Shown here in pieces: positions 16,680-25,733 of a stretch of DNA of 64,000 bases. This DNA is from Pseudomonadota bacterium. GTDB taxonomy: Bacteria > Pseudomonadota > Gammaproteobacteria > Burkholderiales > Burkholderiaceae_C. Position 1 is the stretch's first letter. The number at the start of each line of letters is the position of its first letter. The stretch is from contig JAEZWW010000033.1 in the NCBI GenBank assembly GCA_023442945.1, forward strand, positions 62,001 through 126,000, written 5' to 3'. Below the pieces are notes generated by a model, which searched no databases, was not told where the DNA came from, and saw nothing but the letters and a program-made list of their open reading frames with translations. The position numbers and the translations under genes are program-made.

Positions 16680-17576
16680 ATGGAGCTGCGCCACCTGCGT
16701 TACTTCCTGGCCCTGGCGGACGAGCTGCACTTCGGCCGCGCGGCCCAGCGCCTGGCCATCAGCCAGCCGCCGCTGACGGTAGCGATCCAGCAGCTGGAGG
16801 CCGAGGTCGGCGCGCCCCTGTTCATGCGCAACAGCCGCGGCGTGCAGCTCACAGCCGCTGGGCTGGCCTTGATGCCGGCCGCGCAAGCCGCGCTGGACCA
16901 GGCCGCGCAGGCGCTGGACGCGGCGCGCGACGCCGCCAGCGGCCAGGTCGGGCGCTTGCACATCGGCTTTGCCGGCACGGTGCTGTACCGCGGTCTGCCG
17001 CAGATGCTGCGCCGCTTTCAGGCCGAACACCCGCGCCTTGCGCTCAACCTGCGCGAACTCAGTTCCAGCGAACAGCTGGTCGAGCTGCTGCACGGGCGGC
17101 TGGACGTCGGTTTTGCCCACGTACCGCGCGCGCCCGACGGCCTGGCCGAACAGCTGGTGTCCAGCCAGCCCTTCGTCGCCTGCGTGCCGCAGGGCCACGC
17201 GCTGGCGGCCGAGCGCGCCGTGCCACTCGCCGCGCTGGCGGGCGAGGCGCTGGCCATCGTGTCGCGCGAAGTCTCGCCCGACTACCACGCGCGCCTGCTC
17301 GCAGCCTGCCAGGCCGCGGGTTTTGCGCCGCAGCCGCTGCACGAGTTGCGCCATTGGCTCAGCGTGGTGTCGCTGGTCGCGCAAGGCCTGGCGGTGGCAC
17401 TGGTGCCCGAAGCCTTGCGCCAATCCGGCTTGGCCGGCGCCGTCTTTGTGTCCGTGACCGACCCGCACGACGCGCTGCCGCGCTACGAAACGCGCTGCCT
17501 TTGGCGCCCCGCGCCCGACCAGCCGGCGCTGGGGTTGTTTCTGCAAGCCGTGCACAGCGTGGCCGAGGGCGGCTAG
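16680..17576 (+). CDS. LysR-family transcriptional regulator, probably of gcdH
   Basis: 298 residues: an N-terminal winged helix-turn-helix (residues 1-60, MELRHLRYFLALADELHFG and AAQRLAISQPPLTVAIQQLE) and a two-lobed effector-binding domain. It probably controls the divergent gcdH in response to glutarate or a related metabolite; that is inferred from position. No ribosome-binding site is obvious before ATG 16680. The stop is followed 22 bp later by msrA. Confidence 0.9.
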   Translation: MELRHLRYFLALADELHFGRAAQRLAISQPPLTVAIQQLEAEVGAPLFMRNSRGVQLTAAGLALMPAAQAALDQAAQALDAARDAASGQVGRLHIGFAGTVLYRGLPQMLRRFQAEHPRLALNLRELSSSEQLVELLHGRLDVGFAHVPRAPDGLAEQLVSSQPFVACVPQGHALAAERAVPLAALAGEALAIVSREVSPDYHARLLAACQAAGFAPQPLHELRHWLSVVSLVAQGLAVALVPEALRQSGLAGAVFVSVTDPHDALPRYETRCLWRPAPDQPALGLFLQAVHSVAEGG

Positions 17577-17598
17577 CATGGCCCCACAGGAGATCGAT

Positions 17599-18141
17599 AT
17601 GAGCGACAAGACCGAAACCATCGCCCTGGGCGGCGGCTGCTTCTGGTGCACCGAAGCCGTCTTCAAGGAAGTGCGCGGCGTGCTGGACGTCGAAAGCGGC
17701 TACAGCAACGGCCAGGAAACCGCGCCCACCTACGAGCAGGTCTGCACTGGCCGCACCGGCAGCGCCGAAGTGGTCAAGCTGGTGTACGACCCGGCCGTCA
17801 TCAGCACGCGCCAGGTGCTGGAAATCTTCTTTCTGGTGCACGACCCGACGCAACTCAACCGCCAGGGCAACGACGTCGGCACGCAGTACCGCAGCGGCAT
17901 TTACTTCACCGCGCCCGAGCAGCAGGCCGTCGCCAACGACCTGATCCGCGAAGCCAGTCAGGACAAGCTGTACGACGGCGGCATCGTGACCGAGGTCGAG
18001 CCGCTGACGCACTACTTCCCGGCCGAGGACTACCACCAGGACTTCTTCGAAAAGAACCCAACCCAGGGCTACTGCATGGCCGTGGCCGCGCCCAAGGTCG
18101 ACAAGTTCCGCAAGACCTTTCGCGCCATGGCCAAAGCCTGA
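17599..18141 (+). CDS. msrA: Peptide-methionine (S)-S-oxide reductase
   Basis: Repairs oxidised methionine, reducing the S-epimer of methionine sulfoxide. The 180-residue protein has the active-site GGGCFWCTEAVFKEVRGV at residues 12-29, the GTQYRSGIYF motif, and a distal Cys (NPTQGYCMA) that can serve as resolving cysteine. ATG 17599 was chosen because AGGAGA lies just upstream; a second in-frame start 21 bases earlier lacks one. It may be read through from the LysR gene. Confidence 0.95.
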   Translation: MSDKTETIALGGGCFWCTEAVFKEVRGVLDVESGYSNGQETAPTYEQVCTGRTGSAEVVKLVYDPAVISTRQVLEIFFLVHDPTQLNRQGNDVGTQYRSGIYFTAPEQQAVANDLIREASQDKLYDGGIVTEVEPLTHYFPAEDYHQDFFEKNPTQGYCMAVAAPKVDKFRKTFRAMAKA

Positions 18142-18200
18142 GTCGGGGCGCGCCGGGCCGGCGCGTGCCAGGGCAGCAATGCGCGGTCGGCTGTCGAGTG

Positions 18201-18271
18201 GTTTTTAGACGTTTTCGGCTATTGGCCCTACAACCATCTGTGCGACCAGCTATCAAATAGATAGTATTTTC
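18201..18271 (+). repeat. Dispersed CAGCTAT element, copy 5
   Basis: Well-preserved forward copy between msrA and the CopD-like gene: GTTTTCGGCTATTGGCCCTA, CAACCATCTGTGCGACC and AGCTATCAAATAGATAGTAT. Confidence 0.88.
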
Positions 18272-18395
18272 GATGGCTGCAAGCTGACGTGCATCAAGGC
18301 GACTGGCCCCGGCGGTGGCCAGAATGGGACGCAGCAGCGTTGCCGCGCCCATCGGGGTGCGGCCCGCGCGCACCGCGACCTCGACGCCCCGCCCC

Positions 18396-18836
18396 ATGTA
18401 CGCCACCGCCCTGTTGCTGCACGTCCTCGGCGCCACCATCTGGACTGGCGGCCACCTGGTGCTGGCGCTGGCGTGGCTGCCGCGTGTGCTGCAAGAGCGC
18501 TCGCCCGAGCAGCTGCTGCGCTTTGAGCAGGGTTACGAGCGCATCGGCATGCCGGCGCTGGCGGTGCAGATCGTCACGGGGCTGTGGATGGCCGCGCAGC
18601 TGTCGCCCGGCGTGGGCGGTTGGCTGGCGCCTGAAACGCCTGCGGCGCGCGCCATCGCGCTGAAGCTGGGCCTGCTGCTGCTGACGGCGCTGATCGCGCT
18701 GCACGCGCGCTTTCGGGTGATTCCGCGGCTGTCGGCCGCAACCCTGCCGCGGATGGCCTGGCACATCGCCGCGGTGACGCTGATCTCGATCGCCTTTGTG
18801 GCGGTGGGGGTGTCGCTGCGCTTTGGCGGCGTGTAA
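18396..18836 (+). CDS. CopD-like small membrane protein
   Basis: 146 residues with four hydrophobic segments and histidines at the start of the first two (LLLHVLGATIWTGGHLVLALA), the pattern of the CopD copper-resistance membrane domain. It might bind copper or haem in the inner membrane; function is uncertain. The start is taken at ATG 18396 (MYATALLLHV) because the preceding frame is proline/arginine-rich and unlike the family. It converges with the YeeE-like gene, leaving 47 bp. Confidence 0.68.
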   Translation: MYATALLLHVLGATIWTGGHLVLALAWLPRVLQERSPEQLLRFEQGYERIGMPALAVQIVTGLWMAAQLSPGVGGWLAPETPAARAIALKLGLLLLTALIALHARFRVIPRLSAATLPRMAWHIAAVTLISIAFVAVGVSLRFGGV

Positions 18837-18883
18837 CGCCCGCAGCGCCTGAAGGAGCGGTGTCGCGCCGCCTCAGGCAGCGC

Positions 18884-19951
18884 TTACGCCGCGCTCGCGC
18901 CACCGGGGCGCAGTCGCAGCCAGACCAGCGCGCCAACGACGATGCCGCCGATGGCCGGCACGCTGGCCAGCGCCAGGGCGGACAGGCCGCTCAAACCCTG
19001 GCCGATGGTGCAACCCACGGCGACCACGCCGCCAAATCCCATCAGCAGGCCGCCGATGAAGGACGCCGCCAGGCGCCGCGGGCTGTCAAAACCTTCCCAA
19101 CGCGCGCTGCGCGTGGCCAGCGCGGCGACCATCGCGCCCGCCAGCGTGCCCACCACGATGGCCGAGCCCAGGCTGAAGCTGCGGCCCAGCGACATCTGCA
19201 CGTACAGCAGCGTGTCGGCCACCGGACCGACGAAGCTGAGCGAGCTGAGCGGGATCGGCTCGAACGCATCGAAGCCGACATGCGCGCTGACCCACCAGCC
19301 CGTCACCACCAGCGCGCCCACCAGCAAGCCGCTCACCAGCTCGCGCGGGCTGTGGCGCAGGGCAGGGTGGCGCAGCGCGGCGACCAGCAGCACCAACACC
19401 GGCACGCCCGCGGCCAGCAGCACCGCCACCAGTGGGGTCAGGCCCAGCGCCTGCAGTTGCCCGGGCAGCGTGGCCTGCGCCAGGGTGACGTTGCCCCAGC
19501 TCTGCAGCGCGTTGCGCACCGGCGCCAGCACGCCCGTCAACGACGCCTGCGCGGCAAGACCCAGTCCGAGCAAGGCGACCAGCGCGCGCAGGTTGCCACT
19601 GCCCAGCAGCACCAGCGCCCGCGCCCCGCAGCTGCGCGCCAACACCATGCCCACGCCAAACAACAGGCCGCCGACGAACACCGCCACGGGCGAAAAACGC
19701 GCCCGCACCACCGGCGCGTTGGCCCAGTCGATCTGCCCCGTGAAAGCCAGTACCTGGGCACCGACGATGGCCACCGCCAGCGCCAGCAAAAAGGCCTGCA
19801 GCGCGGGCGCGCCCAGGCGCTGCGCGCTGTCTTGCCCCAGCGACTGGCGCAGGCCGCGCAACAGGCAAAAGCGGCTGACCTGCGCCGTGGCGCCAAAGGC
19901 GGCGCCCAGCGCCAGGCCGGCCCAGATGACGGGGTTGACGGTGGGTTCCAT
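18884..19951 (-). CDS. YeeE/YedE-family sulfur-compound transporter
   Basis: 355-residue membrane protein with about ten segments and the family's conserved cysteines: SRFCLLRGLR near the N-terminus, LARSCGARALVLLGSGNLRA mid-chain and VGCTIGQGLSG near the C-terminus. Characterised relatives (TsuA type) move thiosulfate through cysteine relays. This one probably takes up thiosulfate or another sulfur species. Start at ATG 19951 (MEPTVNPV). No TsuB/TusA-like partner gene is adjacent. Confidence 0.82.
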   Translation of the reverse strand: MEPTVNPVIWAGLALGAAFGATAQVSRFCLLRGLRQSLGQDSAQRLGAPALQAFLLALAVAIVGAQVLAFTGQIDWANAPVVRARFSPVAVFVGGLLFGVGMVLARSCGARALVLLGSGNLRALVALLGLGLAAQASLTGVLAPVRNALQSWGNVTLAQATLPGQLQALGLTPLVAVLLAAGVPVLVLLVAALRHPALRHSPRELVSGLLVGALVVTGWWVSAHVGFDAFEPIPLSSLSFVGPVADTLLYVQMSLGRSFSLGSAIVVGTLAGAMVAALATRSARWEGFDSPRRLAASFIGGLLMGFGGVVAVGCTIGQGLSGLSALALASVPAIGGIVVGALVWLRLRPGGASAA

Positions 19952-20231
19952 GGGGCGGGGGCACTCCAGGGCGCGTGCGGCTGGCAAGCCGGTCGCGCGG
20001 TTCAAATAAACAGAAAAACCGTTGCACGGCCTGCGCGGCGCAGCGGGCGCGCGCGGTCAGTCAACGGTTCGACGGGATGGGGACTGGGCGGCGTCTGCTG
20101 GCCGCGCGCTGCGTTCAGCGTTCCGGGCCGGCGACCACCCGATCGGCCGCCACGCGGCACGGGGCAATAAGCCGCGCGATTCTAGGGGAAGGGCGGGGCG
20201 CTGGCGGGCCTCCGCCGCGCAACCTGCGCCC

Positions 20232-20864
20232 TTACTTGGTGCCGAAGATGCGGTCGCCCGCGTCGCCCAGGCCGGGCAGGATGTAGCCGTGGTCGTTCAG
20301 CTCGCGGTCGATGGCGGCGGTGTAGATCGGCACGTCGGGGTGGGCGGCCGTCAGCGTCTTCAGCCCTTCAGGCGCGGCTAGCAGGCACAGGAACTTGAGC
20401 GATCTTGGCTTGTCCGCCTTCAGCCGCGTCAGTGCGGCGACGGCCGAATGGCCGGTGGCCAGCATCGGGTCGACCGCGATCACGTCGCGTTCGGTCAAGT
20501 CGCCCGGCATCTTGTAGAAGTATTCGACGGCCTGCAGCGTCTGCGGGTCGCGGTACAGGCCGACGTGGCCGATGCGCGCGCTGGGCACCACGCGCAGCAG
20601 CCCGTCCAGCATGCCGTTACCGGCGCGCAGGATGCTGGCAAACACCAGCTTCTTGCCGTCGATCATCGGGCTTTGCATGGTCTCCAGTGGCGTTTCAATC
20701 TCGACCAGTTGGGTGGGCGTGTCACGCGTGACTTCGTAGGCCATCAGCATCGCCAGCTCGCCCAGCAGCGTGCGGAAGGTGGTGCTGCTGGCTTTCTTGT
20801 TGCGCATCAGCGTGAGCTTGTGCTGCACCAGCGGGTGGGTGACGTGGTGGATTTGATTCGTCAT
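20232..20864 (-). CDS. upp: Uracil phosphoribosyltransferase
   Basis: Salvages uracil to UMP with PRPP. The 210-residue protein has the PRPP-binding loop VDPMLATGHSA near residue 130, RAGNGMLDGLLRV near residue 80 and the uracil-binding C-terminal YILPGLGDAGDRIFGTK. Length and motifs are normal. A repeat copy lies directly upstream, between upp and the HerA-like gene on the same strand. Confidence 0.97.
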   Translation of the reverse strand: MTNQIHHVTHPLVQHKLTLMRNKKASSTTFRTLLGELAMLMAYEVTRDTPTQLVEIETPLETMQSPMIDGKKLVFASILRAGNGMLDGLLRVVPSARIGHVGLYRDPQTLQAVEYFYKMPGDLTERDVIAVDPMLATGHSAVAALTRLKADKPRSLKFLCLLAAPEGLKTLTAAHPDVPIYTAAIDRELNDHGYILPGLGDAGDRIFGTK

Positions 20865-20865
20865 G

Positions 20866-20935
20866 AAGTTTGCTATTGGTTATGTAGCTGCCCGCGCAAC
20901 CGGTTGTAGGGCCAGAGGCCGATGGGGCTTGAAAT
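20866..20935 (-). repeat. Dispersed CAGCTAT element, copy 6
   Basis: Reverse copy filling nearly the whole upp-upstream gap: AAGTTTGCTATTGGTTATGT, AGCTGCCCGCGCAACC and GGTTGTAGGGCCAGAGGCCG then ATGGGGCTTGAAA. It is one of the fullest copies and starts 2 bp from the upp ATG. Confidence 0.9.
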
Positions 20936-20941
20936 CTGCCT

Positions 20942-22474
20942 TCAGCGCTTCTTCCCACCCAGCAGGCTGCCCAGCGCACCGCGCACCAGCTCGCGCCCCA
21001 TGCGGCGCATCTCGCCCTTGACCACGTTCTGCACCAGACCGTCGTACTGGCCGCCGCGCGGGCCGGTGCGGCCGAACAGGGCTTCCTTGCCCATGGTCAT
21101 CAGGTCGCCGAACAGGCCGCCGTTGTCGGCCGCGGGCGCGCCCGCCGCGCCAGGGGCTGCGGGGGCGCCAGGTTTACCGGCGCCGGCGGGCACGGCCTGG
21201 GCGCCGCGCTGAGCCAGCAGTTCGTAGGCGGATTCGCGGTCCACCGCCTGTTCGTAGGTGCCGGCCACGAGGGACGACTTGATCAGCTCGGCCCGCTGGG
21301 CGTCGCTGATCGGGCCGATCTGGCTGCCGGGCGGAATGACGAACACGCGCTGCGTCACGCCCGGGCGGCCTTTGTCGTCCAGGAAGCTGATCAGCGCCTC
21401 GCCGGTGCCCAGCTCGGTGATGGCCTGCTCGATGTTGAGGTCGGGGTTGCCGCGCATGGTCTCGGCCGTGGCCTTGACGGCCTTCTGGTCGCGCGCGGTG
21501 AAGGCGCGCAGCGCGTGCTGTACGCGGTTGCCCAGCTGCGCCAGCACGGTGTCGGGCACGTCGATCGGGTTCTGCGTGACGAAGAACACGCCCACGCCCT
21601 TGGAGCGCACCAGGCGCACGACCAGCTCGATGCGCTCCAGCAGCGCCTTGGGCGCGTCGTTGAACAGCAGGTGCGCTTCGTCAAAGAAGAACAGGAACTT
21701 GGGTTTTTCAGGGTCGCCGATTTCCGGCAGGCGCTCGTACAGGTCGGACAGCAGCCACAGCAGGAAGGTGGCATACAGGCGCGGCGAAGTCATCAGCTTG
21801 TCGGCCGACAGGATGTTGACGACGCCCTTGCCGCCCACGGTCTGCATCATGTCGTCGATGTTGAGCATGGGCTCGCCAAAGAATTTGTCGCCACCCTGGC
21901 TTTCCAGCGTCAGCAGGCCGCGCTGGATGGCGCCCACGCTGGCGCTGCTGACGTTGCCGTACTGCGTGGTGAACTGCTTGGCGTTGTCGGCCACGAAGGT
22001 CAGCATGCTGCGCAGGTCCTTCAGGTCCAGCAGCAGTAGGCCGTTGTCGTCGGCGATCTTGAACACCAGGTTCAGCACCCCGCTTTGCGTGTCGTTCAGG
22101 TCGAGCATGCGCGCCAGCAGCAGCGGGCCCATGTCGGAAATGGTGGCGCGCACCGGGTGACCTTGCTCGCCAAACACGTCCCACAGCGTGACCGGGCAGG
22201 CCATGGGCGTGGGTGTGGGCAGGCCGCGCTCCTTCAGGATGTCGGCCATCTTGCCGCTCACGCTGCCGGTCTGGCTGATGCCGGTCAAGTCGCCCTTCAC
22301 GTCGGACATGAACACCGGCACGCCGATGGCGCTGAAGGACTCGGCGATCTTCTGCAGCGTGACGGTCTTGCCCGTGCCGGTGGCCCCGGTGATGAGGCCG
22401 TGGCGGTTGGTGAGACCGGGCAGGATGAAGGTTTGGATGTCGCCGTGCTGGGCGATAAGCAGGGGTTCGGCCAT
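20942..22474 (-). CDS. HerA-like ATPase / DUF853 (YjgR-type) protein
   Basis: 510-residue P-loop ATPase of the HerA/FtsK-related group. It has Walker A GATGTGKTVTLQK near residue 31, SDVKGDLTGISQ just after, Walker B FLFFFDEAHLLF near residue 265 and a sensor-like FFVTQNPIDVPDTVL. A proline/alanine/glycine-rich linker near residue 440 precedes a basic C-terminal tail ending in KKR. DNA translocase activity is plausible, but the cellular role of this family is not established. The gene is divergent from yebC across 60 bp. Confidence 0.88.
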   Translation of the reverse strand: MAEPLLIAQHGDIQTFILPGLTNRHGLITGATGTGKTVTLQKIAESFSAIGVPVFMSDVKGDLTGISQTGSVSGKMADILKERGLPTPTPMACPVTLWDVFGEQGHPVRATISDMGPLLLARMLDLNDTQSGVLNLVFKIADDNGLLLLDLKDLRSMLTFVADNAKQFTTQYGNVSSASVGAIQRGLLTLESQGGDKFFGEPMLNIDDMMQTVGGKGVVNILSADKLMTSPRLYATFLLWLLSDLYERLPEIGDPEKPKFLFFFDEAHLLFNDAPKALLERIELVVRLVRSKGVGVFFVTQNPIDVPDTVLAQLGNRVQHALRAFTARDQKAVKATAETMRGNPDLNIEQAITELGTGEALISFLDDKGRPGVTQRVFVIPPGSQIGPISDAQRAELIKSSLVAGTYEQAVDRESAYELLAQRGAQAVPAGAGKPGAPAAPGAAGAPAADNGGLFGDLMTMGKEALFGRTGPRGGQYDGLVQNVVKGEMRRMGRELVRGALGSLLGGKKR

Positions 22475-22534
22475 GGCGGTGCGTCAAAAGTAAAATCGCC
22501 GCATTATCCCAAGCACTTCAGGAAGCAGAATTTC

Positions 22535-23263
22535 ATGGCCGGACACAGCAAATGGGCCAATATCCAGCACCGCAAGGGCCGCCAGGACGAAAAACGTCAG
22601 CGCGTCTGGACACGCGTGGTGCGTGAAATCATGGTCGCCGCCCGCACCGGCGGGGGCGACCCGAACGCCAACCCGCGCCTGCGGCTGGCGATCGAAAAGG
22701 CCAAGGCGGCCAACATGCCCGCCGACACCGTCAAGCGCAACATCGACAAGGCCACGGGCAACCTCGAAGGCGTGAGCTACGAGGAAATCCGCTACGAGGG
22801 CTACGGCATCGGCGGCGCGGCGATCATCATCGACACGATGACCGACAACCGCGTGCGCACCGTGGCCGAAGTGCGTCACGCCTTCAGCAAGTACGGTGGC
22901 AACATGGGCACCGAAGGCTCGGTGGCCTTCCAGTTCAAGCACGTTGGCCAGATCATTTTTGCGCCCGGCACCAGCGAAGACAAGGTGATGGAAGTCGCCC
23001 TGGAAGCCGGTGCCGACGACGTCATCAGCGACGAAGACGGCGCGATCGAGGTGCTGACCGACCCGGCGCAGTTCGAGGCCGTGAAGAACGCCCTGGAAGC
23101 TGCCGGCCTGACGCCCGAAGTCGCCGAAGTCACCATGCGCGCCGAAAACACCATCGATCTGACCGGCGACGACGCCGTGAAGATGCAGAAGCTGCTCGAC
23201 GTGCTGGAAGACCTGGACGACGTGCAGGACGTGTTCCACAACGCAAACGTGGAGCTGGAGTGA
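22535..23263 (+). CDS. yebC: YebC/PmpR-family protein
   Basis: 242 residues with the family N-terminus MAGHSKWANIQHRKGRQDEK, a central VRTVAEVRHAFSKYGGNMG and an acidic C-terminal half. Relatives have been described as DNA-binding regulators and, more recently, as translation factors that relieve stalling at proline-rich sequences, so the exact role is left open. The ATG follows CAGGAAGC. A small lipoprotein gene overlaps its stop by 4 bp. Confidence 0.95.
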   Translation: MAGHSKWANIQHRKGRQDEKRQRVWTRVVREIMVAARTGGGDPNANPRLRLAIEKAKAANMPADTVKRNIDKATGNLEGVSYEEIRYEGYGIGGAAIIIDTMTDNRVRTVAEVRHAFSKYGGNMGTEGSVAFQFKHVGQIIFAPGTSEDKVMEVALEAGADDVISDEDGAIEVLTDPAQFEAVKNALEAAGLTPEVAEVTMRAENTIDLTGDDAVKMQKLLDVLEDLDDVQDVFHNANVELE

Positions 23264-23481
23264 CCCTCTGGCTGCGCGCCGCCGGCCTGGCCTGCGCCAC
23301 TTTGGCGTTGAGCGCATGCGGTGGTGACGCATCCTGGTGTGTCTCCGGTGAAGGCGGCGGCTGGGCCGCCGGCTACAACCACGACGACTGCCCGCCCGAG
23401 CACAAGGCAGACGAGCCGGTGGCAACCCCCGATGGCGCCCCGCAGGTGCCTTCCACAGCAGTTGAATCAGCCCGAACATGA
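23260..23481 (+). CDS. Small predicted lipoprotein
   Basis: 73 residues starting with GTG inside the GTGA overlap with the yebC stop. A short hydrophobic signal ends in the lipobox LSAC (Cys about residue 20), followed by a short Gly/Pro/Asp-rich tail with two further Cys residues. It would be exported, lipidated and processed by LspA. The function is unknown. The GTG start and overlap suggest translational coupling, but the small size leaves some doubt. Confidence 0.5.
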   Translation: MTLWLRAAGLACATLALSACGGDASWCVSGEGGGWAAGYNHDDCPPEHKADEPVATPDGAPQVPSTAVESART

Positions 23482-23526
23482 CCGCCGCACTGGTGGCTCA
23501 GCGCCTGGCAGAAGTGAATTAAACCC

Positions 23527-24813
23527 ATGAAGATTCTGGTGATTGGCGGCGGTGGCCGCGAACACGCATTGGCCTGGAAACTGGCCCAATCCCCCAAGGT
23601 GCAGCAGGTGTACGTGGCCCCCGGCAACGGTGGCACGGCGCTGTCGACGCACCTGGAAAACCTGCCCATCACCGACGTGGTGGCGCTGCGCGAATGGGCG
23701 CAGGCCGAAAAGATCGGCCTCACGGTGGTTGGGCCCGAGCAGCCGCTGGCCGCCGGCGTGGTGGACGAATTCCGCGCGCACGGCCTGCGCATCTTTGGGC
23801 CGACCAAGGCCGCGGCGCAGCTGGAGAGTTCCAAGGCCTTCAGCAAGGACTTCATGAAGCGCCACGGCATTCCCACCGCGGCGTACGAAACCTTCACCGA
23901 CCCGGTGCCCGCGCACGCCTATGTTGACAAGCTGGGCGCGCCCATCGTCGTCAAGGCCGATGGGCTGGCGGCCGGCAAGGGCGTTGTGGTGGCTGCTACC
24001 AAAGAAGAAGCGCACGCGGCCATCGACGACATGCTGGGCGGCAACAGCCTGGGCGTGTCGCACAACGAAGGCGGCGCGCGGGTGGTGATTGAAGAATTCC
24101 TGCAGGGCGAAGAAGCCAGCTTCATCGTGCTGTGCGACGGCAAGAACGTGGCCGTGATGGCCACCAGCCAGGACCACAAGCGCTTGAAGGACGGTGACGA
24201 AGGCCCCAACACCGGCGGCATGGGCGCGTACTCGCCCGCGCCCGTGGTCACGCCCGACGTGCACGCCCGCGCCATGCGCGACGTGATCCTGCCCACCATC
24301 CGCGGCATGGACAAGGACGGCATCCCCTTCACCGGCTTTCTCTACGCCGGCCTGATGATCGACGCCGAAGGCAAACCCAAGACGCTGGAGTTCAACACCC
24401 GCATGGGCGACCCGGAAACGCAGCCGATCCTGATGCGCCTGAAGTCCGATTTGGTCGATGTGCTGATGGCCGCCACATCGGGCAAGCTGGACGAGGTCGA
24501 GCTGCAATGGGACCGCCGCGTGGCCCTGGGCGTGGTCATGGCCGCCGGTGGCTATCCGCTCGCGCCCAAGAAGGGCGACCTGATCACCGGCCTGCCCAAG
24601 GCGAGTGACGACGTGATGGTCTTCCATGCCGGCACGGCCATGGACGGCGACAAGCTCGTGACGTCTGGCGGGCGCGTGCTGTGCGTCACCGCGCTGGCCG
24701 ATTCGGTCAAGCAGGCGCAGACCAAGGCGTACGACGCCGCGCGCGGCATCCACTTTGACGGCATGCAGTACCGCCGCGACATCGGTCACCGCGCGATCAA
24801 GGCCAACAGCTGA
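23527..24813 (+). CDS. purD: Phosphoribosylamine-glycine ligase
   Basis: ATP-grasp enzyme of purine synthesis joining 5-phosphoribosylamine and glycine. The 428-residue protein begins MKILVIGGGGREHALAWKL. It shows KADGLAAGKGVVVA in the ATP-grasp domain, EEFLQGEEASF, DHKRLKDGDEGPNTGGMGAY and LEFNTRMGDPETQPI for metal and substrate binding. The length is typical. It begins a tight plus-strand run: hemF overlaps its stop by one base. Confidence 0.98.
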   Translation: MKILVIGGGGREHALAWKLAQSPKVQQVYVAPGNGGTALSTHLENLPITDVVALREWAQAEKIGLTVVGPEQPLAAGVVDEFRAHGLRIFGPTKAAAQLESSKAFSKDFMKRHGIPTAAYETFTDPVPAHAYVDKLGAPIVVKADGLAAGKGVVVAATKEEAHAAIDDMLGGNSLGVSHNEGGARVVIEEFLQGEEASFIVLCDGKNVAVMATSQDHKRLKDGDEGPNTGGMGAYSPAPVVTPDVHARAMRDVILPTIRGMDKDGIPFTGFLYAGLMIDAEGKPKTLEFNTRMGDPETQPILMRLKSDLVDVLMAATSGKLDEVELQWDRRVALGVVMAAGGYPLAPKKGDLITGLPKASDDVMVFHAGTAMDGDKLVTSGGRVLCVTALADSVKQAQTKAYDAARGIHFDGMQYRRDIGHRAIKANS

Positions 24814-25733
24814 TGGCGATCGCCGACACCGCCGACGCGCGCGCTTACCTGGTCGACCTGCAGCAGCGCATCACCCACGCCATCGCGTCGGTGGATGGCA
24901 AGGCCGCGTTCTTGCGCGACGAATGGCGCAAGGCGCCGGGCGAGCCGCTGCAGGGCGACGGCGTGACGATGATCCTGGAAGACGGCGCCGTGTTCGAGCG
25001 CGCGGGTTGCGGCTTCTCGCACGTGCGCGGGCCCAAGCTGCCGCCCTCGGCCACGCAACACCGGCCCGAGTTGGCCGGTGCCCCGTTTGAAGCCATGGGT
25101 GTGTCGCTGGTCTTCCACCCGCGCAACCCGTACGTGCCCACCGTGCACATGAACGTGCGCATGATCGCCGCCGGCCACCCGGGCCAGACGCCGGCGTGCT
25201 GGTTTGGCGGCGGCATGGATTTGACGCCGTACTACGGCTTTGACGAAGACTGCGCGCACTTCCACCGTGTCTGCCACGACGCGCTGAAGCCCTTTGGCGA
25301 CGACAAATACCCGCGCTTCAAAGCCTGGTGCGACGACTACTTCTTCAACAAGCACCGCAGCGAGCCGCGCGGGATCGGCGGCATCTTCTACGACGACTTC
25401 GCCGAAGGCGGCACGGACAACGGTCTGGCGCTGATGCGCGCCGTCGGCGACGCCTTTCTGGACGCCTACCTGCCCATCGTGCAGCGCCGCATGGGCATGG
25501 CCTGGGGCGAGCGCGAGCGCCAGCACCAGTTGGTGCGCCGCGGCCGCTATGTCGAATTTAACCTGGTGTGGGACCGCGGCACGCACTTCGGCCTGCAGTC
25601 GGGCGGGCGCACCGAATCCATCCTGCTGTCGATGCCGCCGCAGGTCGCCTGGACCTACCAGTACCAGCCCGAGCCCGGCTCGCCCGAAGCTGCGTTGACC
25701 GAGCGCTACCTGGTGCCCCGTGCATGGGTGTGA
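24813..25733 (+). CDS. hemF: Oxygen-dependent coproporphyrinogen III oxidase
   Basis: Oxidatively decarboxylates coproporphyrinogen III to protoporphyrinogen IX using O2. The 306-residue protein has the family boxes FHPRNPYVPTVHMNVR, WFGGGMDLTPYYGF, KHRSEPRGIGGIFYDDF and YVEFNLVWDRGTHFGLQSGG. All are complete. ATG 24813 overlaps the purD stop (TGATG) and the 3' end overlaps nadD by 10 bp, so translation of the three is probably coupled. Confidence 0.97.
   Translation: MAIADTADARAYLVDLQQRITHAIASVDGKAAFLRDEWRKAPGEPLQGDGVTMILEDGAVFERAGCGFSHVRGPKLPPSATQHRPELAGAPFEAMGVSLVFHPRNPYVPTVHMNVRMIAAGHPGQTPACWFGGGMDLTPYYGFDEDCAHFHRVCHDALKPFGDDKYPRFKAWCDDYFFNKHRSEPRGIGGIFYDDFAEGGTDNGLALMRAVGDAFLDAYLPIVQRRMGMAWGERERQHQLVRRGRYVEFNLVWDRGTHFGLQSGGRTESILLSMPPQVAWTYQYQPEPGSPEAALTERYLVPRAWV

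Noticed and set aside
2916..16776. Very long open frames antisense to or out of frame with real genes (for example opposite the gamma-glutamyltransferase, ileS and ribF genes)
   Set aside because: High GC leaves few stop codons. The translations are Arg/His/Gln-rich with no domain, and each is opposite a clear conserved gene.
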